Of a DNA stretch of 64,000 bases, positions 37,006 through 48,106 are shown one piece after another. Each line of letters starts with the position of its first letter. Position 1 is the first letter of the stretch. The stretch is taken from the NCBI GenBank assembly GCA_023105745.1, contig JALGQZ010000004.1, forward strand, positions 64,720,612 through 64,784,611. The letters run 5' to 3'. The position numbers and the translations under genes were made by a program. Below the pieces are notes generated by a model that worked only from the letters and a program-made list of their open reading frames with translations, ran no database searches and was not told where the DNA came from. The DNA comes from Austropuccinia psidii (Eukaryota; Basidiomycota; Pucciniomycetes; Pucciniales; Sphaerophragmiaceae).

Positions 37006-38609
37006 TGTAACTTTTTATTACAAAACAATAAGTAAAAATGACTAATAATTTACTTATTGTACTAGAAATTTTCTAATTTAATTAGTAATAAGGCTAAAAA
37101 TAATCATAATAATGAAGATATATTATAATTATGGTGTAAAATTGATTAAATTTTTAAGAAATAATAATATAATATAAATTCCTTATATAAGAATACAACA
37201 AACTAATATATTTATGGAAGTTTATTCATGTTACAAAAAATTATTAAATTCATGGAAATTATAATAATTTTGAATGTTTTGATGCCTAAGAATATAAATA
37301 CAACTTATTTCAATTTTATTTACAATCAAAAATAGAGAGAATTACAAATTACACTATTCTTATGTTGATTCAGTGATTTTTAAAAGAAATTAACAAATAA
37401 AAACAAGAATTCGATTTAATCAAATATAAAATAGAGATTACTATAACATAAAAACTTTGTTATTTAATAATATAGATTTTTTATATTAAAGATTAAAGAA
37501 ATTTACCTTTTTATTGTATTTGTTGTGTCTTAGGGGGAAATAGAGAAAAAAGAGGTCTTTTTAAAGTAAAGTTCCTTCTTTCTAGTAACAAGATAACCTC
37601 TAGTAGATGTGTATTAAGTTTATCCACTGGAATTGATCAGTATTTTAAGGTTTGGTGATGATTACATCATTATTAAACTTTTTTATCTCATGATTGCACT
37701 TTTTTTTTAAAACAATTCTAACTATAACTCTAATTTTCTGAAATTATAACCTTAGAGAATGATTTAATTTTGTGGATTATAGTAGTTTTATTCATAAAAT
37801 ACTGATATCTACCAGTTTATCTCTTCTTCAACTATTAAACTTCAAATAAGATTAGAGTTATTGATCATAGATGATAATTAATAAAATTTAAGTTTTTTAC
37901 ACTAAATAAAATTAGGGAGTGGATTATAATATCTTCCAATGTCCTCACTAAGCTTTCAAGATTATTTTATTAAATCATCAAAAATCTATTTTTGATGATT
38001 TTTCTTGAAGCTCATCGTTTCTATTGAAATTGACTATTTTGGACTTCAAACCATGATTTAATAGGGTTGTAACTTGAATATCATGATATGAATTACATAA
38101 TTATTCAATTTTGAACCATTAAGCTCTGAATATCATTGTTTTTTCAAGTTTGGACCACTTTTGAATTAAAATGGTCAACAGATATTGCTATTTTGCCCAA
38201 TATACCCTTATAGGTCTTAACCTTTCTCATAACTTGCCAAAAAAAGTTAATATCTTTATTCTTAAAGTTATTTTGTGGTAAATATATTGTGGAATAAACT
38301 CTTTATCAAGTTTAATTCAAAATTTATGAGCTAAAAACCATGATCCTAAAAGTTAATATATTCAAGTGATCTCAGTAAGTATTGGCTTTACATATATGAA
38401 ATAAAAGAGTAATATATGTATTTTTCAATGGGAAATCTAATGGTGTAATTTTAATTTTTATTTCTACTAATTGTTTTCTTAGATAATCAAAAAATTTATT
38501 CTTTTTCATGGAATCTTTACTTGTTTTAATATTATTATTTTAATTAAACATTTTGTAAGGTTTTTTTTGTGACCTTTTTGGATATTTGATCATATCTCAA
38601 AGAATCACA
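37006..38609 (-). repeat. 5' LTR of element X
   Basis: It runs from TGTAACTTTTTATTAC to ATCTCAAAGAATCACA, a mutated GGCTCACA end, and is followed by GAAAG, the partner of the left CAAAG duplication. Shared blocks with 6912-8633 include TTTATGAGCTAAAAACCATGA near 38325 and the ATTTTGAACCATTAAGC region near 38110. Confidence 0.8.
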
Positions 38610-40739
38610 GAAAGGTTTTGGAAAGAGGCCAGTATGATTTATAGGTAGAGGGTAGAATTATTAAAGACTTCTTATATTTTTTTTTTGAGACTTTATAGGG
38701 ATCTAATATGGTTTTTAATATATCAGTTCATCAATAATTGAATCCATGGCTTTACTGAGAGGTCTAATCCTACTGAGTGAATTAAGTGCTTAATTGGTAA
38801 AAAAGGCTTCTTTGAGTACCAAGGCTATTAAATTTAATATGTGTGTATATAGATACCCCGCCATACTATGAAGTAAATGTAGAGGCAGGAATTCCCCCTT
38901 AGCACTATATAGTGTAGGGGAATGGCAAGAAAATTCAGAAGTGGAGTGAGTAGTAGCTTAATTAACAATTCCTTTTCCCCATTCATTTGAAATTAAATAA
39001 TAAAACTAAATTCAATAAATAAAAATTAGTTTTTAAGATGAGATTTTAAATAATAATTTGAATAAATTGAATTGAATTCTTGATTTTTTACTTAAATTTT
39101 TTTAAATATCATGCCATCACAAAACAAAAAATTAGAATAAGTTTATTAAGTTTAAAATAATAAAAGCTTTAATAATTTTAAATATAGATTCAATAAATAA
39201 TCTTATTATTATTTAATCATATCTAAATTAAAAATCAATATTTGATTTATTGTTTGATTTATTGTTTGAATTATTTTTTTTTCTTGGAAAATATACTTTT
39301 TATAAATTACTTGAAACTAATTGGAATATTTTCTATCATTATAATAAAAAAAAACTCTCAATAATTAATCTTATTCATTTTATTTATTTCCTTTATATAA
39401 TTCAATAAAATTTAGCTTAATAATTTCAAATATATTTCTTCTGATTCTTATTTATTAAATCATTTATTCTAAAAAAAAATCTAAATTAGAAATAATACTA
39501 ATTGAATTATAACTATAATTAATTAAGGTTATCTCTAGGTAAACACTGGTAATCTTTATAAATATATTTAATTGACATAAATTTTGACTATACCAAGTTT
39601 TATTTAATAAATTTACTTTATATATAAATACTTTAGATTTTTAATAAAAAAACTCTAAAGTCTTATTTTTTTACTCAAAAAAATGATTTCAAGGTGAAAT
39701 TAATGTTTTTTTTTTTTTTTTTTCAAAACAAACTTTTTGAATGAAAAAATGAAATTAATAGGAAAAAAGTACATCAGAATTAATTAATTATCATACTTTA
39801 GTGATTTTAAGTGAACTCAATAAAATCTCCAAATATTTTTCCTGCATGTGAAATGGAAAGACATATTTAAGCCTTCATGAGTTTTTAAAATTCTAAAAAA
39901 TATCATTCTTTGATAAGCTATTAATTCTTGTAATGCTTGAATTTGAATTTAAGTTTATGAATAATGAATGGGGTTTGTAATTTATATATGTTAAGTACTT
40001 TTTTATTTGTTTTATAATAATATATTGAGCTTTGAGTTATAATACCTCATTTGGGGTGGCTTTAAATAAAAACTCAATAGAACTGAGATATAAATGTATA
40101 TTTTAATATAATTCAATAAGGATATATTTAGGAGATTGTTAAATTAACATATTATTCTGATAAATTAACATTTTATTTTGTGACTTAATATTTAGAATTT
40201 CAAATTTTTAGGATTTTTTTGTGTTTTTCTCTCTTTTTATGGATTTTCCAAGCTCTGATAGGTTTTTAAAATTACTTCTTTTTTGGTTTTCAAAAAAAAG
40301 GAAACCAATTTAACTATTTGCTGGTGGAATTGACAAGATCAAAGGCAAAATTTCTTGAAACAGGATTTGACCTATGGAATCTGAAGTTTTTACTTCTTTT
40401 AAAAATTCAAGGTGATGATATGGGAATTGAATGAAATAAAATTACTTTTGTCAGGCTGAGTCTATGATGAAGGTGTATAATAGTATTTACAACTTTAACT
40501 ATGACTGTGACACAGTGAAAATAGTTTTTAAAAAGAGTTTGATTTATAGTAATAAATGGTTGAATTAAAATATTAAGGGCTTTACTATAATAATATAGTG
40601 GTGGTGAGCGCTGCTGAAAGCCCTGGGTGCAGTCTTACCAGTTGGATTACTATGATAAGAACTACAATACTTAAGTTTAAAGTATAACCTGGCTCTTTTC
40701 CAAGAGTATAACTGTTTTTGAAAGTTGTACTACGTAGAA
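38610..40739. other. AT-rich intergenic DNA, no gene recognised
   Basis: Past X the sequence is AT-rich with poly-T (39704-39723) and no credible coding frame. A short less AT-rich patch near 38860-38950 and another at 40595-40640 (GTGGTGAGCGCTGCTGAAAG) may be ends of old repeats. Nothing further can be supported. Confidence 0.5.
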
Positions 40740-41900
40740 ATTTAAGAGCAGGATGGGGATTCCTTTTCTGGCAGTGAAAAGGTCTCCTTTGATCCTAAAA
40801 TGGGGTGAAAAGGCTGCTAGACCTTGTCATGTAGAGGAAGTAAAGATTTTTCACTCTCTAGGACAGGCTTGTGGTTTGCAAAAGGCCTGTATAGCCTGTA
40901 TTGGGCCCAGATGTGGTTTTTGAAACCACATCTGGGCAGTTTTCACCAATACAGGGTGAAAATTTTCATCTGGGGACCACACAGCCCTCTTCTGATGTGT
41001 ATGATGCATAGAATTCTGTACAGAACCTGTATGGGACCCCTTTATTGGATGAACTATGAGGTATTGAATTAAAAACAAGCTTCTTTTTCTGTTTGACACC
41101 TCATAATCATGGTTATGGTATATTGTCCCATGGTAAGGCTGTATTGCCCAAACTGTGGGATTTTGACCTTAAAACAGCCATAACTTTGTCAGTTTTTGAG
41201 ATATCAACCTCAAATTTGATTCAGTGTGTATCCCTGTATGCTTTCTACACAATGGTACCTCATTTGATATGTCTACCACTAAATATGGCAAAGTTATACC
41301 ATGTACAAGATTTTGTACATATGCGTGTTTTAGGCAAAAAGCTGTATTGGGCTTGTTTGCCTTATAGATTTTGTTCTAGATGAGATATGGGGAAATGAAT
41401 GGAACCATTGGATATCCCTGATTGTGCTCTTTCCAAAAAGATCCCACTTTAGGTATTTCACACTAAAACTGTAGAAGTTAGATGAGAGGTGAATATTTTA
41501 TTCACCCTTATTTGGCCTGAATTTGGCCATAGCTTCTGTAATACTGGTGCTAGCTCAGCTTGACTGGTACCATTGGATAGCCCTGACTTAGAGCTTCATT
41601 TTGAATACCCATTTGATGGGGTTTAGCCTCTTACTCTGTATTTCAGATGAGAGGTGAAAATTAAGGTTTATGCTCAGCAACAACTTTGAGCAGGAATAAC
41701 TTTGTTATTCTTTGTCCTATGGTGATGGGACTTGTATATTTGGAAAGGAGTGAGTTTCCTCTTTCTTTTGATACATTTTGAGCTGATTTGGCTCAGATCC
41801 ATGTTTTGGTGGTATCTTGGCTATACTATTGATTTATGGTATTTGGCTGTCATGCTTGTGCTCTGGTTTTGAGTCACAGGCTGACAACTTTGTAGTGATA
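40740..41900. repeat. LTR-like dispersed repeat with CTGTAT motifs
   Basis: This block is clearly less AT-rich than its flanks. It carries seven copies of CTGTAT or its complement between 40880 and 41350, such as GCCTGTATTGGG and CCAATACAGGG. The same word is dense in the LTR of element E and in the solo LTR at 48362-49123, so this is probably part of an LTR or non-coding body of a related element. No TG...CA borders with a duplication could be fixed. Open frames here have no protein-like composition. Confidence 0.45.
40905..40937. repeat. Perfect 15-bp hairpin
   Basis: The arms GCCCAGATGTGGTTT and AAACCACATCTGGGC are exact inverted copies separated by TTG. The stem has no mismatch and more GC than its surroundings. 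It could form a cruciform or an RNA hairpin. No T-run follows on either side, and as this is eukaryotic DNA a bacterial-type terminator is not meant. Confidence 0.85.
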
Positions 41901-43163
41901 TTTTTTGGCCTTGATATCAATGGACAATTTTTTTACTTTTTTTACTTTGATTGGAAAACCAAAGAGTAAATAGTTGACCATTAATAGTCATATGAAAAAA
42001 TGAAATTACAAAGTAACTTTTTTTAATAGACTCCTATTATCTATATTCTTTGAATTTTCCAAAAAAAAAGGCCTATTATGATCATTTTTGGTGAGTTTAT
42101 TGTTAGAAAATTGTTTTTTTTTGGGAGGTTTTTTAAGACACAAAATATTTTGAAAATAACTCAAAAAACATAAACTTCTTTTTTCTTAAAAATGAGATTT
42201 TATGACAAAACCATATAACTGCTCATGTGAACTTGAAAAAATGTTAAATGAGCTTACTAAGCTCCTCCCCTGTTTTTAATTAAAAAAAATCTATACATAT
42301 ATTAAGGGTTTTTAATCCTTCATTATTAAATATTAAGATTTATAAATATATATACATATATAAATTGATCAATTTAGATATGGAATACATAAGAAAAGAT
42401 CTTACCAAACATAACAGATACATATATAATATTAATTTTTGATAAATTTTTTGAATTTAAGACTTATCTTGTATATAAAAAAAAGAGAAATTATATTTGA
42501 ACAAGCTTTTTTTTGTTTCTTGTGCACTCTACTATTTTTTCAATTTTGGGGTGATTGGTGGCAATAAGAGTTGGATGAAAAATTGGTGAGTTGTTTCAAA
42601 ACGGTTTATTATTGAAATGAAAATCCTTAATCTCTTTTTATCAAGGTACTTTGACTGTTGGCTACATGCAACCAAAATTTCAACACTTCTTAAATGCAGC
42701 TTCAAAAGTATTTCCATTTTTCTATTTTTCTAAATTTTTTATAGTGCATAATATTACAACAGTTGGCAAGCACTTTTCATCAATAATAAGAAACTTAAAA
42801 AATGATGAAGGGAGGCGCATCGCTCTCGCCAGTAATTGAAACGACGTTTTAAATACCGCGCAATCATATTTAAAGAAATTACTGTGTTATCTTATACTTT
42901 GGAGTTTAAAAAGATTTCGTCTCACTTCCGCTATGAACAAAAACAATTGACACTAATTTTTTAATACAATAGAAAATGCACTTTTTTAATTCATTAAGAT
43001 ATCTTCATCTGAATCGTAGGAGGCTATACAAGGTTTCCGCTTGTTTTGGTCGACGAGATACCGTAGCATATTCGTGTTTGAATTACAACTAAAAGTGGCC
43101 AAACCCTTTCATCAACTGGCCATTCGAATGCGGTTCATGGAGATGAAAATGCGTCAAAAAGAC
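41901..43163. other. Intergenic DNA downstream of PWP2
   Basis: The left part is AT-rich with (AT)n near 42340-42360. The last 330 bases are more balanced and include the 3' untranslated region of the PWP2 gene, which is read leftwards and stops at 43164. No second gene could be recognised. Confidence 0.55.
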
Positions 43164-46097
43164 TTACAGCTTTGCGACGGATGAATAACTATCAAGAAGA
43201 GCTTTTTGGATTGATCTCATGACAGGAGCTACTTCATTAGAATGAGCTTTTAAGTACTTTCCATGTGCGGAAAGGAGGCTATTGATCCACGCCAGATTAA
43301 ATTCAAGATGTGTAGAATTAGACTCAATCATGCCTTGAGAAATAAAGGCAAGGAGTTTAGTAACATAGGTTGTAGGTAGCCGCGATGCAATGATATTGAT
43401 TTCTCGAAAGGGTGTAGATTGGTACACCTTCCGAAGCAGATCCTTCTCATTGAGTCGAAATGCCATTACCAATGCTTTCAAATATTCACAGTTTTTAATG
43501 GTATCTAATATTGAAGCCGGCGTAATTGAAAGGGTAAGCTCAAAGGGGTCAAAATTGATGGTATCGTCTAATGAGTATAGCAGCAATCCATCCGTCGAAG
43601 CAGCTCCCCATGACCTTCCGGTTGGTGAAAACCTCACAGCTTTGGTTCGAATTTCGGGTTTGTACTTCCTTCGAGACATATCTCCACCTTTGGACCCAGG
43701 AAGAACTCTGTTAGCATCCAGTCTTTCGTCCAAATCAGATAGATCACCGCCATTATCAATATCATCAATAGAAACACCCGTCTCCAAGAGTTTTCGACTA
43801 TCCAGCAATTCTTCAGTGCCATCTAAAGATAAATTTGCTGAAATCTCAAACCTTTTGAGGAGCACACCATCTCGGCAGTCGTAAATACAAACATATTTAC
43901 TGTTTCCCCCCGCTAATAATTGTTGACCATCAGCGGTGTAACAAAGACTATTGAAACTTTTACCGCTTGCGCTATTGGCAGCAGTTATACGATCATCAAA
44001 TTTTCTACCGCCAGAAATATCCTTGCGACCCTCGATTAATGACTTTTGTGTAGCTTCCAATACGTCAAAAAAGGCAATCTGACCATCTAAAGTTGAAGCT
44101 GCGACCTCCAAACCATCGGGTCGATAGGCAACTGCCAATCCATCTGAACCTAATTGAAGCGGCTCTACGCCATTCTTTCTTCCATACATTTCCCAAATAC
44201 GCAAGGTTTTATCCCAACTGATACTGACTACTTTATCACCAAGAGGCGAAAAAGCTAAATCGGAGATGGGACCCTCATGACCAGGTAAGATGTCGACTAA
44301 CTTTCCAGTTTGCACAGACCAGACATACAATTCAAAGCCTTCCCCCACACCACCGGCCACAACGACTTCAGCGGAGGGGTCGACAGCTAATGCATTGAAT
44401 TGAACAGGCTTTGGTGAAGTGAAAGTCTTAAAGTTTCGATAACGGATAAGATCGAATGCTCGGATGGTGCCATCGAGTGAGGCTGAAAAGATGACGGTAC
44501 CCTGTTTGGCAAATTCAACCACCGAGACAGAAGATTGATGCTCGGCGAAAGTAACGAAACAGAAGCCCGAGCTTGAGTTCCACACTTTAATTTTTCCATC
44601 ATCACCGCCAGTAGCAAGCGTCTGACCGTCAGATGAGAAGGCAAGAGTATTCATGTCATAATAATGTCCCTGTTGCTTCAAAATATAACTTTCGCTCTGC
44701 CATTCCCAAACAAGCATTTGGCCTAATTTGGAGGCACCAAATGCTAACCATTGCCCAGTTGGGTCGACTGCTACACTGGAAATTTTTTCGTTTGAGATGG
44801 AAAGTGAATGTACGTTTGTAAAAGAGTCAAGCTCTTTACCAACTTCGTATAAGCCAAATACGCCATTAGCAAACCCAACAATTAACATGTTGGTGGCTTG
44901 ATGAAAGGTACATGTTGTGACATGGGTTTTGGGAACATTGAAATAATGGCGAGAGGATATTGCCCAGCGCACTTGATCTAAAGTACGCGGGACCTTTGTG
45001 GATGACTGAGAACTAGACGACTCGTAGTCTTCCTCCTCATGGTCATCATCACCGTCTCGATTTCTCCACACGTAACAAGCGCCGTCCTTGCTGACAGTGA
45101 TAACTCTTGCTTCGTCAGATGGGTTCATAACGTCACCTGCAAACCAGGCGCCAAGAACGGTAGCTTTATGGCCGGTAAAATTTCGAGGGCGATAACCTTG
45201 GACTGGATTAGTGGTATATAATCTTACAGTCATGTCTCGACTTGTGGTGAGAAAAAAGTTTGAGCAACGAGACCAGGTGACCGAAATCAAATCATCAAAG
45301 TGGCCGGTATAAGTGCGGTGTAAATGAAATGGGGTAAAGGATTTGACAAGAATGGACGGATTGAGCCATATTTGAGCGTGATTGCCATGTGTAACGAGTA
45401 TGTATCTGCGAGGTGAAGATTAAAAGGCAACATTAATTTTGGCTTCAATTATTTGACACAGAGAATTGAGGGAGACTAAATAGCTTAGAGTGAATGAATG
45501 TGACGTGAGACGAACTTGCCATCCGGAGAAAATTTAATGTCTTCAACCTTTTGTTTGAAGTTAAAGTGATAAAGCACAGTTGATCTGTGGAAATTGACAA
45601 GTAGAGCCCGTCCATCTACGAGTTCAGGAGGAAGCACCAAGAGATGAGTGCTAGAAAAGCATTAAATTTGATACAATAAGGCAGCCTCAAGATTTTTTAC
45701 CATCGTCGACGCTTATCAAAACATTCCCATCAGGAGATAATGCAATTCGATATATATTTTTTCGGTTTTGAAAGTTCAAAGTACGTGACTTGTTGCTTTT
45801 GAAAATGCAAAAAGGATGGTATTAAAAATTAGATAGAACCAAATCTAAAGACTAGACCGAAGGGCCAACTTACTTGACTAGATCAAACACCGAAACACGA
45901 TTTCCAACGGGACTTATTATGCTTTGACCATCAGGTGTGAAAATGACATTGCCCTTTAACCAAGACAAGAAAGATCAGATGAGGATATCAACTTTTGCTG
46001 ATGTGATGAAAGCGGGACGATAAATCGAATAGGTTGCTTGACTCACCCTTCTGTAGACAGTTCCCAAGAGATTCGAAAACTCGAAATTAGCCTTCAT
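43164..46097 (-). CDS. PWP2: Periodic tryptophan protein 2 homologue (UTP1), five exons
   Basis: PWP2/Utp1 is a WD40 protein of the UtpB subcomplex of the nucleolar SSU processome, needed for early pre-rRNA cleavages that release 18S rRNA. The coding exons are 46047-46097, 45874-45953, 45701-45795, 45516-45615 and 43164-45405, giving 855 codons and TAA. Introns of 93, 78, 85 and 110 bases have GT/AG ends. The intron 3 acceptor was set at GTAG|ATGGACGG because it restores the conserved DDDGRALLVNF; the nearer CTAG shifts the frame. The start MKANFEFSNLLG matches the family N-terminus. Two WD40 propellers fill residues about 10-700, for example LPGHEGPISDLAFSP and SWDKTLRIWE, with an acidic insert (GDDDHEEED) near 226-237. 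A C-terminal Utp12 domain covers about 725-855. Length is slightly below yeast Pwp2. No defect is seen; it is the only clear single-copy host gene here. Confidence 0.95.
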
Positions 46098-47104
46098 GAC
46101 GATGGCAACTTGCTTGGATTGATCCTAAGAAATTTTGAGATTTTGAGTAGCGCTGACCTCGACGGATGTGGCCTGAGTTTGGGCGAATATGCATAACCAG
46201 CATCACCCACAAGCTGGAAGGTAGTATTCACTTTGAAGCCTTGGCACTTGTCACTGTAATTTTGTAGGCTTGAAGCCCTCAAAAAGTAGTCTATCCACCG
46301 CAGAAGCAAGGATCGGAGGTGCTCAAATGAATAATGTGATGAATTGAGCCACAATCTGATGAGGACTAAAATCAAATTAGATTTTTAACACATAATAAAA
46401 GCAATCCAGTGTCAAAAACTCACAACAAACATCAAGAGAGCTCCAGCTTCGGAGAATCAAGATGAAAGTGGGATCAGCTTTTTAAAAAATAAAAATATTT
46501 TTCAATTTTTTCTAATGAGATTTATTTTTGAAACATTTCTAATGTTACTTGATTTTTTAATAACCAATAGCTTCTGATTGAATTTAAAAAATATATGTCC
46601 TATAACTAAAAATATTAGTGTCTCAATCAAGTTGTCCTTTTGGGATTTAATTAGAATTGAAACCACTTTATTAGTCAAAATCATTAAAAAGGGTGTGTCC
46701 TTATTACAAGATCAAAAGCTTTACCCCAGTATTGATTGAGCTTTAGCTTGTTTCAAAAACTTCTAACAAATACTTAATGGATTCAAACTAAATAAAAGTA
46801 AAAGTGCCTTGAATAATATATTTACATGTTGAATTTATGGAATGGCTGGCTCTAGGTTTTTTAATCATGAGTATAAAAGTGATTTTGCTAAACATTTCTC
46901 ATTAATTTCTTACAAAAAGACAATTTCAACTCAAATGGAAAAGGGAATAAATCTATATCAAGAATCTGACAGAAGCTTAGGTGAAACAATAAGAATAGTA
47001 ACTGATAGTTATTTAATATGAAAAGAAGAGGCTAGAGGTTATCAATATCTGATAATACAAGAAAAGGATAATAAAAAACCACCTTTATAAAGATATCTGC
47101 TTAT
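46098..47104. other. PWP2 upstream region and AT-rich spacer
   Basis: The first 380 bases upstream of the PWP2 start are balanced in composition and should hold its promoter and 5' untranslated region; no clear TATA box was seen. A 93-codon frame on the same strand (46094-46375) overlaps the PWP2 start as ATGA, but it has no recognisable domain and is probably chance or an upstream frame. From 46480 the DNA is AT-rich up to the E element, whose left duplication is CTTAT (47100-47104). Confidence 0.5.
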
Positions 47105-48106
47105 TGTCACAACCATGGCCATTGACCCTCTTTGACCTCAATATGGCATATCCATTCCATATCCAATTTATGGCAATGTGGGCCATAGCCATAAACGTTG
47201 GCCAAATTGGCCATTTCATCTTCTTTGGCCTTTTATGGTCATTTCACTATCTGGGCCCAACTTGGCCCCTTTACAAATCAGGCCCTTCCTGGCCTTTCTC
47301 TGCTTTTGGGCACCTTTGGGTATTTTCCAGTCAACAGGGAAAATAAAGCCCAAAAGGCTGTATTTGGCTTTTTGAGCTCTAAATACAGATTTGTGCATTT
47401 TGCGCAAATACAGTTTTAAAGCTGTATGATCTGTATTTGACCAAAAACCCAAAATTGGCCAAATCACCCAAAAACACCTTTTCACCTTTGAAGCCACACA
47501 AAACTAATTTTTCACTCATATCATCCTGGCATCATCTCAGAAGACCTTTGGCCACTTTCACCCTCCAAAAACCAAAAATGCCATAAATGGTGTTATACAC
47601 CATTATGCATCTTTTTACACCAGCAATTCAATGGCACCAATATCAAATGGTTATTTCAACATCCCATCAGGTAATCCAGGCATCATGTCATCCAGAGGAT
47701 TCATCAAGGCTCAAGGACAAGTGTCAATCTCAAATACCAATGATGCCATCAAGAAATCATTGGTTATTCTCATTCACAGAATTCCTCCAAGGGAATACTG
47801 GCAGTTCATTCTCAAGTGATATTCAAGAGGCAGTTCCAAAACAACTTGCCAAGGGTCAGTGCTCCATCAATACACCTTGGAAAACACATTCATTCAATAC
47901 AGTCTGGATTCATCAAGACCTGTATTTTCAATCATACACCATGGGAATTTCATTCCACCCAGTTCATTTCCCCATTTGGCAAGGTATGCACTTCATCAAG
48001 CAGTCAGTACAGCTTCAAAGATTCAATACAGACCAGCTGTTGGCCTGAAGGAGTCAAGCTCTCAACTTTTCACATATATCAGCCTCCTTTGACCCTGGGG
48101 GGTTTT
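47105..48106 (+). repeat. 5' LTR of element E, left part
   Basis: It starts TGTCACAACCATGG and breaks at GACCCTGGGGGGTTTT, where F is inserted. The LTR resumes at 59123 and ends CGCCCCTGTGACA at 59512, so the intact length would be about 1.39 kb. The ends TGTCACA and TGTGACA are inverted copies. The section 47130-47340 is rich in GGCC and 47350-48040 in CTGTAT/ATACAG words. Open frames inside this LTR are not credible genes. Confidence 0.8.

Larger units (their letters stand above)
6912..38609 (-). mobile_element. Ty3/Gypsy element X, oldest copy, split by element B
   Basis: Element X lies on the minus strand. Its own sequence is 6912-14890 plus 36987-38609; everything between is copy B with its nested inserts. 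The left end begins TGTAAGGTTTTACTATGG and the right end finishes GAATCACA. The flanking 5-mers are CAAAG (6907-6911) and GAAAG (38610-38614), a target-site duplication with one mismatch. The coding region is heavily mutated and its LTRs are the most diverged of the three copies. That fits the nesting order, in which X came first. Confidence 0.8.

Noticed and set aside
43640..43660. tRNA T-arm-like string GGTTCGAATTTC
   Set aside because: It is inside the PWP2 coding exon, and no acceptor or anticodon stem surrounds it.
46094..46375. 93-codon frame overlapping the PWP2 start as ATGA
   Set aside because: No domain or protein-like pattern was recognised. Eukaryotic genes are not normally arranged this way, and the stretch is expected to be promoter or leader.
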